Shown: in pieces, positions 53,845 through 64,000 of the stretch
Layout of the letters: every line of letters starts with the position of its first letter
Numbering within the stretch: the stretch's first letter is position 1
Assembly: GCA_034406715.1 (NCBI GenBank)
Contig: CP137869.1
Location: forward strand, 310,001-374,000
From: Rhodotorula mucilaginosa
Lineage: Eukaryota > Basidiomycota > Microbotryomycetes > Sporidiobolales > Sporidiobolaceae
Length of the DNA stretch: 64,000 nucleotides
Reading direction: 5' to 3'
Translations under genes and position numbers: made by a program
Notes under the pieces: generated by a model
Databases searched by the model: none
The model's input: only the letters and a program-made list of their open reading frames with translations
Told to the model about the DNA's origin: nothing

Positions 53845-55240
53845 TTATGCTACAAGTTTCGTCTTGGCGATCCGGTTCCCTAACCGGTCCACCTCGTAAT
53901 CTGCATCATCGTCGTCCTCGTCTTGCTCATCTCCACTCTGATCCTCGTCCGCACTGTCTCCTTCCTCCCCCTCCTCCGACCCTGAACTCGGCCAATCTGC
54001 CCCGTGGTGATTCGGATTCGCAATGAGCATGTCGCCGCCGTCGTCCATCTCGTCTCGTGCCCGCTCTGGAGGTGTACACACAGCGCATCAGAACGGGTCT
54101 ACGGCGAGATTTATGAAAATGCGCAACGTACTGTTCTCTGCCTGCTCGGCCTCGAGCTCTTTCATCATGACGCCCTGCATTTCGAGGACCGATTCCGGCG
54201 TCGAGCAGGTCTTGTACCGCTCAATGATCGGGCTGCGCAAGGGGACAAGAACGGGGTTTAGCGCCAAGCTTGACGACGCCGTGCACCGCGCGAGGCGCTC
54301 ACCCATTGACCTTCCAGAACGAATGGCCCCACGAGAACTTGCTCATCAGCAAGTCGGCATGCTCGCTGAACCCGGTGATGTGTAGTGCAGCAGCGATCGC
54401 TTCGGCGCAAGTCAACTTGTACGCTGTGGCGGTGCGGCGTCAGCTTGTTCCATTTTATGGCACTTTCGAGAATCCGGACTCACGCTTGCCGTAGTTGACC
54501 GGATTCGCGGCGACAAGATAGGGCACTGCGCACGGGTGAACCGAGATCAGCACGGAGAGGGTAGACCCACAACAGCCGAGACATACAAATGCGCTCGTGC
54601 GGTGACCGGATCTTGTTGAACGGGATTTCGTCGAGACGAGCCCACGAACACTCGACGACTGCCACGCCTGCTTGTTCAACGATCTCGCGATCTGCCGGAC
54701 AGACGACTTGAGTTCCTTTCGGACTGCACATACACCTCGCAGAGTCAGATTGAGCGTCTCGAAAAGGCGGTATGATGGAACAGCGCCGCACCTCATGACG
54801 ATGCCTTGGAATCGTTGACCGACTCGGAGCTCCTGCATGAGGTCATGCCGGGCGAGTTTCTTGCCGCTACACTTGCGCGGATCGCAGTGATCAAAGTCCT
54901 GTTACGGGGAGATTGTCAGACTCGAAGATGGTCGGAGGTTATGAGCGTTCGACTTGCCCACATAGCGACCGGCACCTTGTTCACCAGCTCGTCCTCATCT
55001 GCAAGCGGACTTTGTCAGCTCAAAGAGCTAGCCCATCTCTTTAACAGTGTTCTTACCGTCCGAACCATCCTCGTCGCTGCCCTGACCGCGCGCCTGGTCG
55101 ACTGCCGATGCCGGGATTTCGCTGAACCCAGGTCCGGCGTAGTGCGACCGGTCCCGCTGCACACGCGGCGTGTTGGTCTTGCCGCCTCGTCCCGAGCTGC
55201 CTGCTGGTCTGCCTTTGCCGCGCCCTCGAGGTGGTCCCAT
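53845..55240 (-). CDS. TSR3: 18S rRNA aminocarboxypropyltransferase TSR3
   Basis: Spliced gene. The N-terminus (MGPPRGRGKGRPAGSSGRGG) is basic. Conserved blocks are WDFDHCDPRKCSGKKLARHD, LSPKGTQVVCPADREIVEQA, GVAVVECSWARLDEIPFNKI, RSPHERI, PYLVAANPVNYGK, LTCAEAIAAALHITGF and KFSWGHSFWKVN. The acidic C-terminus has DEQDEDDDDADYEVDRLG and ends TKLVA. Tsr3 adds the aminocarboxypropyl group from S-adenosylmethionine to the hypermodified pseudouridine of 18S rRNA, late in 40S maturation. Confidence 0.93.
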
Positions 55241-55744
55241 CTTTGCGCGGGTCGTGAGCCGAATTTGGCGTGAAGCGATGAAGCAAGGAGGCGGTGCAGC
55301 TCCATCACTTCCTCCCAGTCGCCACCGCGTCGACCCGTCCTTCGCCATCTCGAAATCCTCATCCTTTTATTTGAAGGAGCGCTATAGAACTGCCAAAGCT
55401 GAATGGATCGCGAGACAGAAAGGCTCGCTCCGAGAGTGTAGGAAGCTAGAGCAGCGGAAGCAAGAAGACACCTTTTTTCACGCGCACGCGTTGACGAGCT
55501 CGCTCTCGGCAAGATGCCGCAAGATCACGGTCCGACACCTGCTGCTGCACTGTGCAGCGGTCATGACGCCATCATATTGCGAGGAAGGAGAAAGGACTAG
55601 CATCGAGTCATGCGAGGGAGATAACATATGTCGTTTCGGGAAGGCCAAACAAACAGTGTCCGTGCGGGTGAAGAGAGTCCATAGAGAGGCCGGACCACAT
55701 CCAACCGAGAGAATGTACTGGTCGGAGAGCGCCCGGGTGTCCAT
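55241..55744. other. TSR3 upstream region
   Basis: 504 bp between the TSR3 start and the 3' end of the macrophage-activating glycoprotein gene. Open frames here are short and look non-coding. Nothing is recognised. Confidence 0.45.
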
Positions 55745-57748
55745 CTAGGCAAAGACGGCGAGAAGTCCGGCCAAGGCGCCGACGAGGAGTCCACCCGCGG
55801 CCGAAGTCGTCAAGGTCGAAGCGCCCGAAGTGTTCGACTTGGACGAGGACGAGCTCGCACTCGCGTTTGCCGCAGCGGCCGAGCCACCGGAGCGCGACGC
55901 CGATGCGGCACTGCCGGTCGCAGCGGCGGACGAACCCGAAGCAGACTGAGTGGCGGACGACGAAGCCGACGCGGAAGTCTACAGAGCAGAGGTATAGTGA
56001 GCAGCTATTAATGAGCAATTCGAAGCTGAACTAGACTCACCGCGGCGGCAAAGATGTCAGTCGACTGGTAGGTCTTGCAGTTCGACGAGGCGGGGATTCG
56101 GGGCGTCCAGGGCAGGGTCGAAGTGGCGGGCAGCGACTCCGGCTGTGACCAGGTGGAAGTCTTGCCGTCCGCACCGGTGTAGGTACCAACGATGTCCTGA
56201 ACTTCGCCGTCGCAGTCGAGGAAGACGCCGTCTTCGTACGCCGCCGGCATGTCTGCGGGAACGGCGTCAGTGGATCCGGACTTTCATCCCTCGGCCGCCT
56301 GCAGAGCCCTCGTACGTACTGTATGCACATCCGAGGAGGTCGAAGCGGTTCTGGCATGCGCCAACCTGATGAAGGGTATAACCATCGGCATCAGCCCCAA
56401 CCCCAGACCTCACATCCGGTCTTGTGAGCGGAATCACGGCAGACACGTACCTGAGATGAATCGAAGCAGCTCTTCCAGCAGAACACGCCTGCAGATACAT
56501 CGGGGAGCGTAAGCAAGCTTGTCAGAATGGCAGGAAGGACGCCGAGGACACCGGAAACGGTAGTGCGTCCGAAATGCGGTCGAACAGAATGCACTCACCG
56601 GAACCGACAAAGTTGTTCCATTCAATGACTTGCTGCAGAGTCGAATTGTCACCGCCAGGAAGAGCGGTGGAGAAGACCAAACCTGAGGAATCAAGGGTGT
56701 TAATGGGCGGGAAATGCGACGAGAGCAATCGAGAGCGGGCAGTGGTAGAGACGAACCTCCGAGAGGGTTTCCGAGCAAGTCGGCGCTGCACAGGGACAGG
56801 TAGAGCAGGACGAACGGTAAGCGACGTTGATGGAATGTAAGCAAGGAGACTACGCGGCGTACCCGTGAGGGTCGAGCTCGCCACCCGTGTCGTTGGCTTG
56901 GAGTCCGAGCGCCGTCATGTCGATGTGACCGGTCCACTGGATGTACTCCGAGGTGTGCATGACCTGTTGAGTCAATAGGTGACACGCAGATCAGCAGGAC
57001 GAACAAACATCCGCCACGAGGAGTCGACGGCGGCAGCGACGGTTTGGTGCGCGGACCGCAGTTCCGCAAGTTGCGGTTGTAGGCTCTCGCGAAACAAAAA
57101 AAATGCACAAGGCGAGGCCGTAGGATCTCTGAAACATGCACGTACTTGCAAGCCAGTGATGGCACCGGGCGGAATGACGCGAGTGCCGTGCTTGTCGGTC
57201 GTGCAGTACGCAACCACCGCCGCTTCAATATCGCCGATCGAACCATCTGGCGTCGGGCTACCCCAGAGGCAGAAGTCCGAGATGTTGTTGGTGATGGCCG
57301 TTTGGCATTGCGAGTTCGGGCCGACGGTCGTCGAGTTGCAGAGGTTGTATCCGGACTGAGAAAACAAAGCGCGCGCGTCAGTCCCCCGTCTCTCCACGAC
57401 GGGATCTGGGTTCAGCGCACCTGAGGTCCACGGCCGACGCTGTAAGGGTTGCAGAGGCGAAGAGAGTCAGCAATGTTTGCAGGTAGACGCGGTCGCGACG
57501 CGTCTAAAAATACTGCGCAACGTCTTCGCAACGTCGGAGGTGCACGGTCGGCGAGAGACGTACGGGTACGGGTTGACCTGGTAGGGGACGTCGCTGTACG
57601 CAAAGCTGTACGCTGTCAAGGGCGAGGGCGAAGCACTGGCTTGTCGCTTTGCCTTTGCAATCTGCGAAGGGGCGGGAGCGGCGGTGATGGTCGACTGCGC
57701 GGCGACGAGCGCCGAAGAGGCGATGGCAAGCGAAGCGAAGGCGAGCAT
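55745..57748 (-). CDS. Secreted GPI-anchored macrophage-activating-glycoprotein homologue
   Basis: Many small exons. The signal peptide is MLAFASLAIASSALVAAQST. The body contains SGYNLCNSTTVGPNSQCQTA, NNISDFCLWGSPTPDGSIGD, YCTTDKHGTRVIPPGAITG, YIQWTGHIDMTALGLQAND, GGELDPHG, QVIEWNNFVGSGVFCWKSC, CQNRFDLLGCAYNMPAAYED and TPRIPASSNCKTYQSTDIFA. This order of Cys/Trp blocks is that of the basidiomycete proteins annotated as macrofage activating glycoprotein. A Ser/Ala-rich stalk follows, then a hydrophobic end (LLVGALAGLLAVFA) typical of a GPI signal. It is expected at the cell wall or surface; the molecular role is unknown. Many N-glycosylation sequons are visible. Confidence 0.88.
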
Positions 57749-58532
57749 TCGGGTGGACTGCACTCTGAGGTGGATCGTACAGCTGGCAGGGCTTGACGAG
57801 CTCTAGTAAACACGGAGGGGAAGAGAGGAGCGGCGGCGTAGGGATGGAAGGGGCGTGCGGCCGAGGCAACGTCGATCGACCTCGTTCCGCTATTTTTGGC
57901 TCGCCCAATTTGATGCCGCCACGTCGAGACGCGCGCAAATCTGGCGATCTCCGCGGAAACCGCGATTCTGCTGATCAGCTGTAGCGCAGCGTAGCTCTCG
58001 AGCGCGTGTGTGACGGGCGGCTGTCTGCTGTCCCGATCCTACTTGAGAGCACTCGAGCCTGCATGCGAGCTCGAGCGGATGGCCTTCTCAAAGCTCTCGG
58101 ACATGGCGAATGTCTGCGCCGAGAGCGACGCACGGAGTGTGTCGAAAGGAACCGCATGCGAGTGTATAGCTGCCTACTGCGTGCTGCCACATTCAATGTT
58201 ACAGCCCGCATACCGGGCGTCACGATGCATGTGATTGTCCTCTGTGCTTGCGCATCCGCCGCTTTCAAAGCGCGAGTCCGCTCGAAGAGGACGTCTGGAC
58301 ACACGAAGCGACTCGTCACCCGTGCGTAGCTTTGGCGTTTATTCGCCGCAAGCACATCTGCTGTCCGCTGCTTGGCTGCCCGCGGCCGAACGAAAGCCGT
58401 CGCCACTCGCAAAGGCCCGCTGCAATGCTCAACAGATATGCATTCCAAGACAAACGTGGGCGTGTAAGGGTAAATGGTATAAGAGAGTCTGCGAAGAAAG
58501 ACGAAGAAGTGCGAGGCAATGATTGGAGGGGT
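57749..58532. other. Upstream region of the glycoprotein gene
   Basis: 784 bp without a supported gene. It holds the promoter of the glycoprotein gene and the 3' flank of the spindle-pole gene. It is moderately lower in GC, with short spurious frames only. Confidence 0.5.
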
Positions 58533-61500
58533 TCACTCGGGGAAAGGGTGGCCCCGAGCAGCCGGGTACGCCTTCTCTCGCAAGCGTTTCTTCGGCGCGG
58601 AGCGCTCGCGCCACTGCGCAGCGAGTCGACCCATGCGGCGGACGGCGATGATCGAAAGGGCGACGGCGCGCAGGCTCCTCCGGCCGGTGTCGCCCGAAGT
58701 CGGCGGCTCGATGTGGAGATGAGAAAAGACGGTGTCGATACTGTGGCGAGGATTGCGTCAGCAGTGGTCAATGTGGAAGCGAGACAATGAACACGCACGT
58801 TTCCTGCTTGCCACGGAGGACGTCCTCTAGGTAGCGTTTCTGCAGACCGGCTTCGTAACGGAAGGTCGCTTCTCGTTCCAATCGGATCTTGAGCTGTCGC
58901 GACAAGACGAGGAGACCTTTCATCTCCGACTTGTGCTTCGCTTGCAGCGCGACGACATCCGGAGGTGGCCTGTTTGGAGGAAGTGCAATCTTGGTTAGGA
59001 CCAGGGCGGGAAGACGGACCGGTCAAGTGCCAACTCACGTAGCACTCTGGCCGCTCAGACCCGATTGAAGCTCCTTGATCTTTGCCTCGGCCAACGCGAG
59101 CTGATGCGCGGCACGGACAAGCTCGTCATCGTCGCCCTTGTTGCGCTTGCTGAGGTCGTCTCGCTCCTTGCGAACGGCAGCAATCTCGAGGCCGAGCGTG
59201 ATGACCTCTTGCCGGACCCGATTCAGGTCCGCCTGCAGGTTCGCGACGCCGCGCAAGATGTCGTTGCGCTCGTCTTGGAGCTTGCGCTTCTCCGCGTCCT
59301 TGGCATGAGACTGTTCGCGCAGTTGGCGAATCTCCGTCACGTGCAGTTCGAGCTGTTGCCGGAGCGCAGCGTCGTCGGCGCGAGATGCGGACAGGTCGGA
59401 AACGACTTGTGAGGCATGCTGGAGAAGAAGAGCAATCACGTCAGTCGGCCAGTTAATGGCAAAACAAGCTCTTCGCAAAAGACTTACCGCCTTGACCTCG
59501 GCAAGCTGTCGGAGCAGATCGGTACGCTCCTCCTGGAGTTGGCTCTTTTCTGCTCGGAGTCGGTCGAGTTCGGCAGGCGAGCCGGCGGAGGCGAGCTCAC
59601 GTTTGACATCGCGCAGCTCCTAACGAAAGACAGCCGTCAGTCAAGCAAAGGAGAAAATCCAAGCCAATCGGGGACGTACCGCCTCTGCCGTTGCCAGTCT
59701 CGCTTCCAGCGCGGCGCGCGCCTTGCCGGCGAGCGTGTGTTCGCTCGTCAGATTCCGCAGGCGAGACCGTTCGGTCCGAAGGTCAGTCTCCAGGACCGCC
59801 ATCTCGTCCCGCAACAACTTGAGGTGCCGTTCGAGCTCTTCACGCTGTCGAACGAGCTTTTCCTTCTCGGCGACGATCTCGCTGCTGCGTGTAACGGCAG
59901 CCTGCAAGACCTGATTTTCGACTTGCAGCTCATCGACGCGGGCGGTCGCTTGGGCGAGAGAAACCTTGAGCGACGGACCAGTCGATGACGCCGCTGCCGG
60001 TGAAGAGCTGTTTCTAAACTCGGTCAGTAGGAGAACACGAGTTCGAATGAGACGAGGACGCACTTTTCCCTAAAGGTGATGCCGCTGCGGTCGACGTGCA
60101 GGCGCACAAGTCGGTTCGCATCGATCGCAGACTTGCACTCCGGACAGGTGAGCTTAGCCAAGCGGGCTTGTACACGCTCCAAGCTGCCGCCGCTGCCTAG
60201 CAAGCGTTCGAGATCGTCTTCCAACTGAGCGATGCGGGCACGCGCGTCCGAGAGCTGCCGCGCCAGACTGATGGTGCTCGATCCAGCCGCTTCGAGCTTG
60301 TTGAGCTTGCTGTCGATGGCGACGTTCGCCTCGCCGAGCTGTCCTTGTAGATGCTCGACAACTTGCTCCAGTTCGTGGATCTGGGCCAGGAGCGGTGAAA
60401 TGGTTTCGTCGGCGGCGTTCCCGTTGCTCCACGTCGAAAGCTGCGGGGAAGCGTGCTCTCATCAGCTATGTCTAAATGCGATCGCCCCCCGAAAGCGACT
60501 GACGTTGCCAAAGATCTGCCCAGGCGTGCGCGGCGTAAAGACTGCGGGCAGTGGTCGCAAGCCCCAGGACTTGTCCGGCGTCTTGCTGGGCGAATACGGG
60601 CTCGAGACTTGCTGACGGAGAGACTTGACGCGGTCTTCGAGGTTGGCCTTGTCGGCTTCGAGCCGTTGCACCTCGAGCTCGTCCAATTTCGCCAGCCTCT
60701 CGCGCTCGATGACTTCGGCGAGCTTCTTGCGCAGGTCGTCTGCGTCGCGGCGGGCCGCCTCGAGCTCCTCCTCAAGTGCTGCGATCTGCTCCTGGTTCGC
60801 GCCGTTGTAGACCTCGTTCGCGAGCGGCGACTTGGCTTTGGGGACACTCAGCTGCGACAGACGAGTTTCGAGCGAGGCGCGCTTCTCCTGCTCGGCTTCG
60901 AGCTCGGCCTTGAGGTTGGCGACGGCGGCTTCCTTGTCGGCGAGAACGGTCTCGTTGTCGACGAGCTGTTGGGCAGAGTCGTCGAGCGCATCCTCGAGTT
61001 GCTTGATCTCCTCGTCCTTTTGCGCGAGTTGTTGCCGCAGCGTCGCAACGTCACCGACTTCGTCCTTGTCCGATTTGGCGACCTGCTGTTCCAACTCGGC
61101 GATCCGTTCCTCGGCCGTGTCGAGCTCCTCTTGCATCTTGACGAGCTCGTCGTCGCGGTGCTCGACGTCGTTGCGCAGGTCAGAGACGAGGTCGTTCAGC
61201 TCTGCGAGCTGCTGCTCCAGCGATGCGCGATCGGCATGTCCGGTGTCCGACTCGTCGTCGTCGCCGCCGCCGCGTCGCCTCTGGAGCTCGTCCCGCTCAA
61301 TCTCCAGACGCCGGATCTTCTCACGGTCGGCTTGCCTCTCCGCCTCGTCTTCGAGACGGTGCTCTTCGGCCGCGCGACGTGCTTGCTCGACCTTAGCCTC
61401 CTGCTCCTCCATGACCTTGCAGAGTTCGCGTTCGAGGTCCTCCATCTTCTGCGCAAACTCTGCCTCCTGTTCCTCCATTTGCTTCCGCACCGTTTCGAGC

Positions 61501-63277
61501 TCGGCGTCCTTCTGCTCCAGCTCGGCGATGATGTCGCCTCGTCCAGCGAGCGATGTATCGGCAGCCGGGAAAGCGCCTCCGAGCTTCGCCAGCTCGGAAC
61601 GGAGAGCATCACGCTCCGTAGCCGTCGCTTCGAGTCGAGCCTTCAAGTAATCGATGTCGTCGCGGAGATCGGAATCGTCGGCGCGAGTTCGCTCGCGCGC
61701 CGAGGCATCGAAGCTCATTGCGCCCTGAGTCACGCTCATCTCCCTGATTGTGTCTTCAAGGCGGCGAGTCTCGGCCTGCAGGAGCTCCTTCTCGCGCGCC
61801 GTCTTTTGCAGCGTCTGGACGAGGCTCTGGTTCTCGTCCGTCAACTGGGTGTTGAGCGCATGGAGGTACGAATTGAGCTTGGCGCCGTCGAAGCGAGAGC
61901 CTCCCGGACCGATCTCGGCCGCCGCCGATCCGCCCGACGGCAACGAGGTGTTGCCCTTGTGGAACGTCGTCAGGTCATTGGACGAGCGGTCGGAGGCGAT
62001 GGAGGAGACAGAGGCTTGCTCGTCGTCTTCGGCGACGACTGCCGGTTTCTTCGACGCTGTGCGGACGGGGTGGGGCGTGCCGCGAGCCAGTCTCGGCTTG
62101 GCTGTCGACCGCAAAGTAGTCAAGACATGCGCCGCCCGTCGTTGAGCGGCCGACTGATCGACTCGGGGCGTGGACAGCGCCGTGTCATTTCGGATCGAAG
62201 CCAGCGGAGAGTCGAGCTTTGGCGTCTCGGGCTGGAATGCAGGAGAAGGCGACTTGGAGAACGCCCGCGACGGAGTCGCATCCGCGTCATATCGACTGAG
62301 CGAAGCATGCGGAGACGTTTGTGGCGAGGCGTGGCGACCAATCTCGACCGATGCGATCGAGGCCTCGGTAGGTTCCCGGCCGCGAAGCGGTGAGAGTGAC
62401 TCGGGCAATAGTCGGTGCTCGTTCGCGGTGTGCTGGTACGAAGACTTCTGCTTTGCGAGAAGGTCAGCATGCCATCGACAGTGTCAAGCGGCGAGTACTC
62501 GCCTTGACCGTTGTCGGGATTTCCGCTTCCTCCTCTCCTGCAGAGCGGTACTCTCGCGTCCGACTATGCCGAGTACTGTCGACCTCAGAGTCCGCGGTGG
62601 TCTCGTCGACCGGTCGGACGTCCGGAAGAGCTGACAGCTCCATGCTGGCGACGGGCGCATGTCGCAGTTCGCCCCGCTCCGGCGCATGGTGGTCGCGGTC
62701 GTCGTCCTCCTCCTCTCCACCGCTTCCACTGCTCATGACGACCATCTCGTCCTGGAAGCCTGTCCCGGCCTCGGCTTCGCTCTCGCTGGCCATGTCGGTC
62801 GGCGCATCAAAGCTGTTTTCGGATTCTGCGACCCGCGGAGAGCGAGCCTGCGGCAGCGGCGCGCGAAGAGTCGCAGTCGTGTCGTTTCCGGCGCGGCTCT
62901 GTGCTGAAGGAGGTACGACTGTCGCTTCTGAACGCGTGTAGAGCGAGCTCGTCGCCGGCGTCGAGGTGTACGGCGTCTGCTGCGCGTCAACAAGCGGATC
63001 GCGGTTCTCCCGGTCGTCGGTGGTGGTGTCGTCGCTCCTGCCTGCGCGCGGTACGGGAGTCGCGCTGCCCTTGGCGGGCGAGTGGGCGACAGTCGAGTCT
63101 GCGTCCGTCGTCTCTGAGAACGACGGTAGCTCGGCGGGCAAGTCTGGCAGGTCTGGCAGCGAGAGTTGATTGAGGTCGTCTATCCGCCTCAGGACGCGCG
63201 ACGGCGTCTCTGGGTGGAACACTGCGCAGTGCCAGTAGTCAGTACGGTTCTCTAACGCTCCTCTGCAGGTACTCACT
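58533..63277 (-). CDS. PACT-domain coiled-coil spindle-pole-body protein (Pcp1/Spc110-like)
   Basis: Multi-exon gene of about 1300 residues. The N-terminus (FHPETPSRVLRRIDDLNQLS) is followed by a disordered acidic Ser-rich region. Near residue 440, FDGAKLNSYLHALNTQLTDE starts a coiled coil of several hundred residues rich in Glu/Leu/Arg. In the middle is a small CPEC-containing piece. More coiled coil leads to HKSEMKGLLVLSRQLKIRFE, REATFRYEAGLQKRYLEDVL and RSLRAVALSIIAVRRMGRLA, which match the PACT domain that targets pericentrin and Pcp1 to centrosomes or spindle poles. It probably recruits gamma-tubulin complexes. The start is ambiguous: either A|TG is made by splicing 63277 to 63221, or translation begins in the upstream exon at 63412 or 63565, which is open in frame. 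Confidence 0.8.
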
Positions 63278-63669
63278 CGCTCCCTGCGGCAAGTGTAGAC
63301 GAGCGAAGCGGACCAACAACGGCCTCGCTTCATCGGCAACAACACTCGATTCGATTTCACCGCACGTGACACACAACTCTTCGCAGGCCCGCGTCCATAT
63401 CTGGCCAGGCATAAGAATTTCTACACGCAGGAGGGTCAAATATCTACAAATCGCCGCGCGGCTCGGCAATGCAATTCCGTAGGAGTCAGGATTGAAGGGA
63501 GGACCGGAAGCTAAGATGATTTTCGGTGGTACAAAGAGGCAAGCGACCCTGAGGGCACCGGACATCGAGTCCCGTTCCGGTGATTACATGTACAGTCATT
63601 TGGTGTCGCCGATGCGCCATGCGGAGGCGGTAGTTCCGGGGTGATGGGAAACGGGTTATCGTGCACAGT
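63278..63669. other. 5' region of the spindle-pole gene
   Basis: It holds the promoter or leader, and possibly an in-frame coding extension (ATG at 63412 or 63565) of the PACT-domain gene. Nothing else is recognised. Confidence 0.45.
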
Positions 63670-64000
63670 TCACGCCACCTCCAGGTCGAACTGGATCTCG
63701 ACGTCGCCTTCGTCCGCACGCTCGTCCTCGTCGTCCGCGCGTCCTCCGCTAGACGCCGTCTCGGATGAACGTCGAGCGCCGTTCAATGTCGCGGCGGCGG
63801 CGGAGGAGGTCTCAGCGAGCGAGCGGTGCTGCAGCTCTGACCGCAGCGGCGAACCGACGGTCGTCAAGCCAACTCCACTGTCGGGAGGAGCGACGTGCGA
63901 CCCGCCGAACGGTGAAGATGCTGCTACTGCCGGCGCGGCGTTGATCGAGCCAAAGTAGCTGCCCGCGAGACTCGGTGGGGTTTCGCCCGTGTGGGCGGGA
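63670..64000 (-). CDS. 3' end of an unidentified gene (cut by window edge)
   Basis: The frame is open from the right edge to a stop at 63670-63672. The visible ~109 residues are Ser/Ala/Gly-rich and disordered, with GSYFGSINAAPAV, SGVGLTTVGSPLRSELQHRS and a highly acidic end, DDEDERADEGDVEIQFDLEV. I cannot recognise the family. The upstream part lies outside the window. Confidence 0.6.
   Translation of the reverse strand, partial: PAHTGETPPSLAGSYFGSINAAPAVAASSPFGGSHVAPPDSGVGLTTVGSPLRSELQHRSLAETSSAAAATLNGARRSSETASSGGRADDEDERADEGDVEIQFDLEVA

Noticed and set aside
60453-62393. 646-codon + strand open frame
   Set aside because: It lies fully antisense to a convincing coiled-coil exon, has a repetitive Leu/Arg composition and no domain; it is a codon-bias shadow.

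Overview
The window is a GC-rich, compact, intron-dense fungal nuclear segment. The best fit is a basidiomycetous yeast of the Pucciniomycotina (Microbotryomycetes, the Rhodotorula/Sporobolomyces group). Reasons: introns of about 60-100 nt with GTNNGT donors, a CTGAC/CTGAT branch point and a CAG acceptor; a basidiomycete-type macrophage-activating-glycoprotein homologue; a full-length two-propeller coronin; and a cytochrome b5/acyl-CoA dehydrogenase fusion. The genus is inference only. I saw no tRNA, rRNA, CRISPR array or intact transposon.

Layout, left to right: Clr2-like silencing factor (-); VPS16 of HOPS/CORVET (-); ERV25 p24 cargo receptor (+); coronin-7 (+); mitochondrial DNA polymerase gamma MIP1 (-), head to head with a mitochondrial RF1-domain (GGQ) rescue factor (+); Old-Yellow-Enzyme-like oxidoreductase with a membrane tail (-); homoserine dehydrogenase (-), whose start codon appears to be made by splicing; mitoribosomal mL41 (-), head to head with SEC23 (+); geranylgeranyltransferase-I beta (-); SYM1/Mpv17 (+); mitochondrial Obg GTPase MTG2 (-), head to head with cyt b5-ACAD (+); mitochondrial HSP70 SSC1 (-); DUF2461 protein (-), head to head with UTP22 (+).

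The stretch 44.3-47.1 kb is the only gene-poor island. It holds a 5'-truncated duplicate of the last two H2B exons and, very tentatively, a worn copia-like fragment. It is followed by a divergent H2B (-)/H2A (+) pair sharing a strikingly dyad-symmetric promoter element. Then come a basic MPHKR-type protein of unknown function (-), PIG-S/GPI17 (-), VPS24/CHMP3 (+), TSR3 (-), the GPI-anchored macrophage-activating glycoprotein (-), a PACT-domain spindle-pole coiled-coil protein (-), and the 3' end of an unidentified gene (-) cut by the right edge.

The genes are a normal housekeeping mix and do not form one pathway cluster. They cover membrane traffic (VPS16, ERV25, SEC23, VPS24, PIG-S), mitochondria (MIP1, RF1-like, mL41, SYM1, MTG2, SSC1) and ribosome biogenesis (UTP22, TSR3). 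I found no convincing new multi-gene system. The unusual signals are at gene-structure level: a split start codon, duplicated H2B terminal exons with only synonymous changes, the histone promoter dyad, a GC-AG intron, a stop-free 3n intron, and a homopolymer abutting a 5' splice site.
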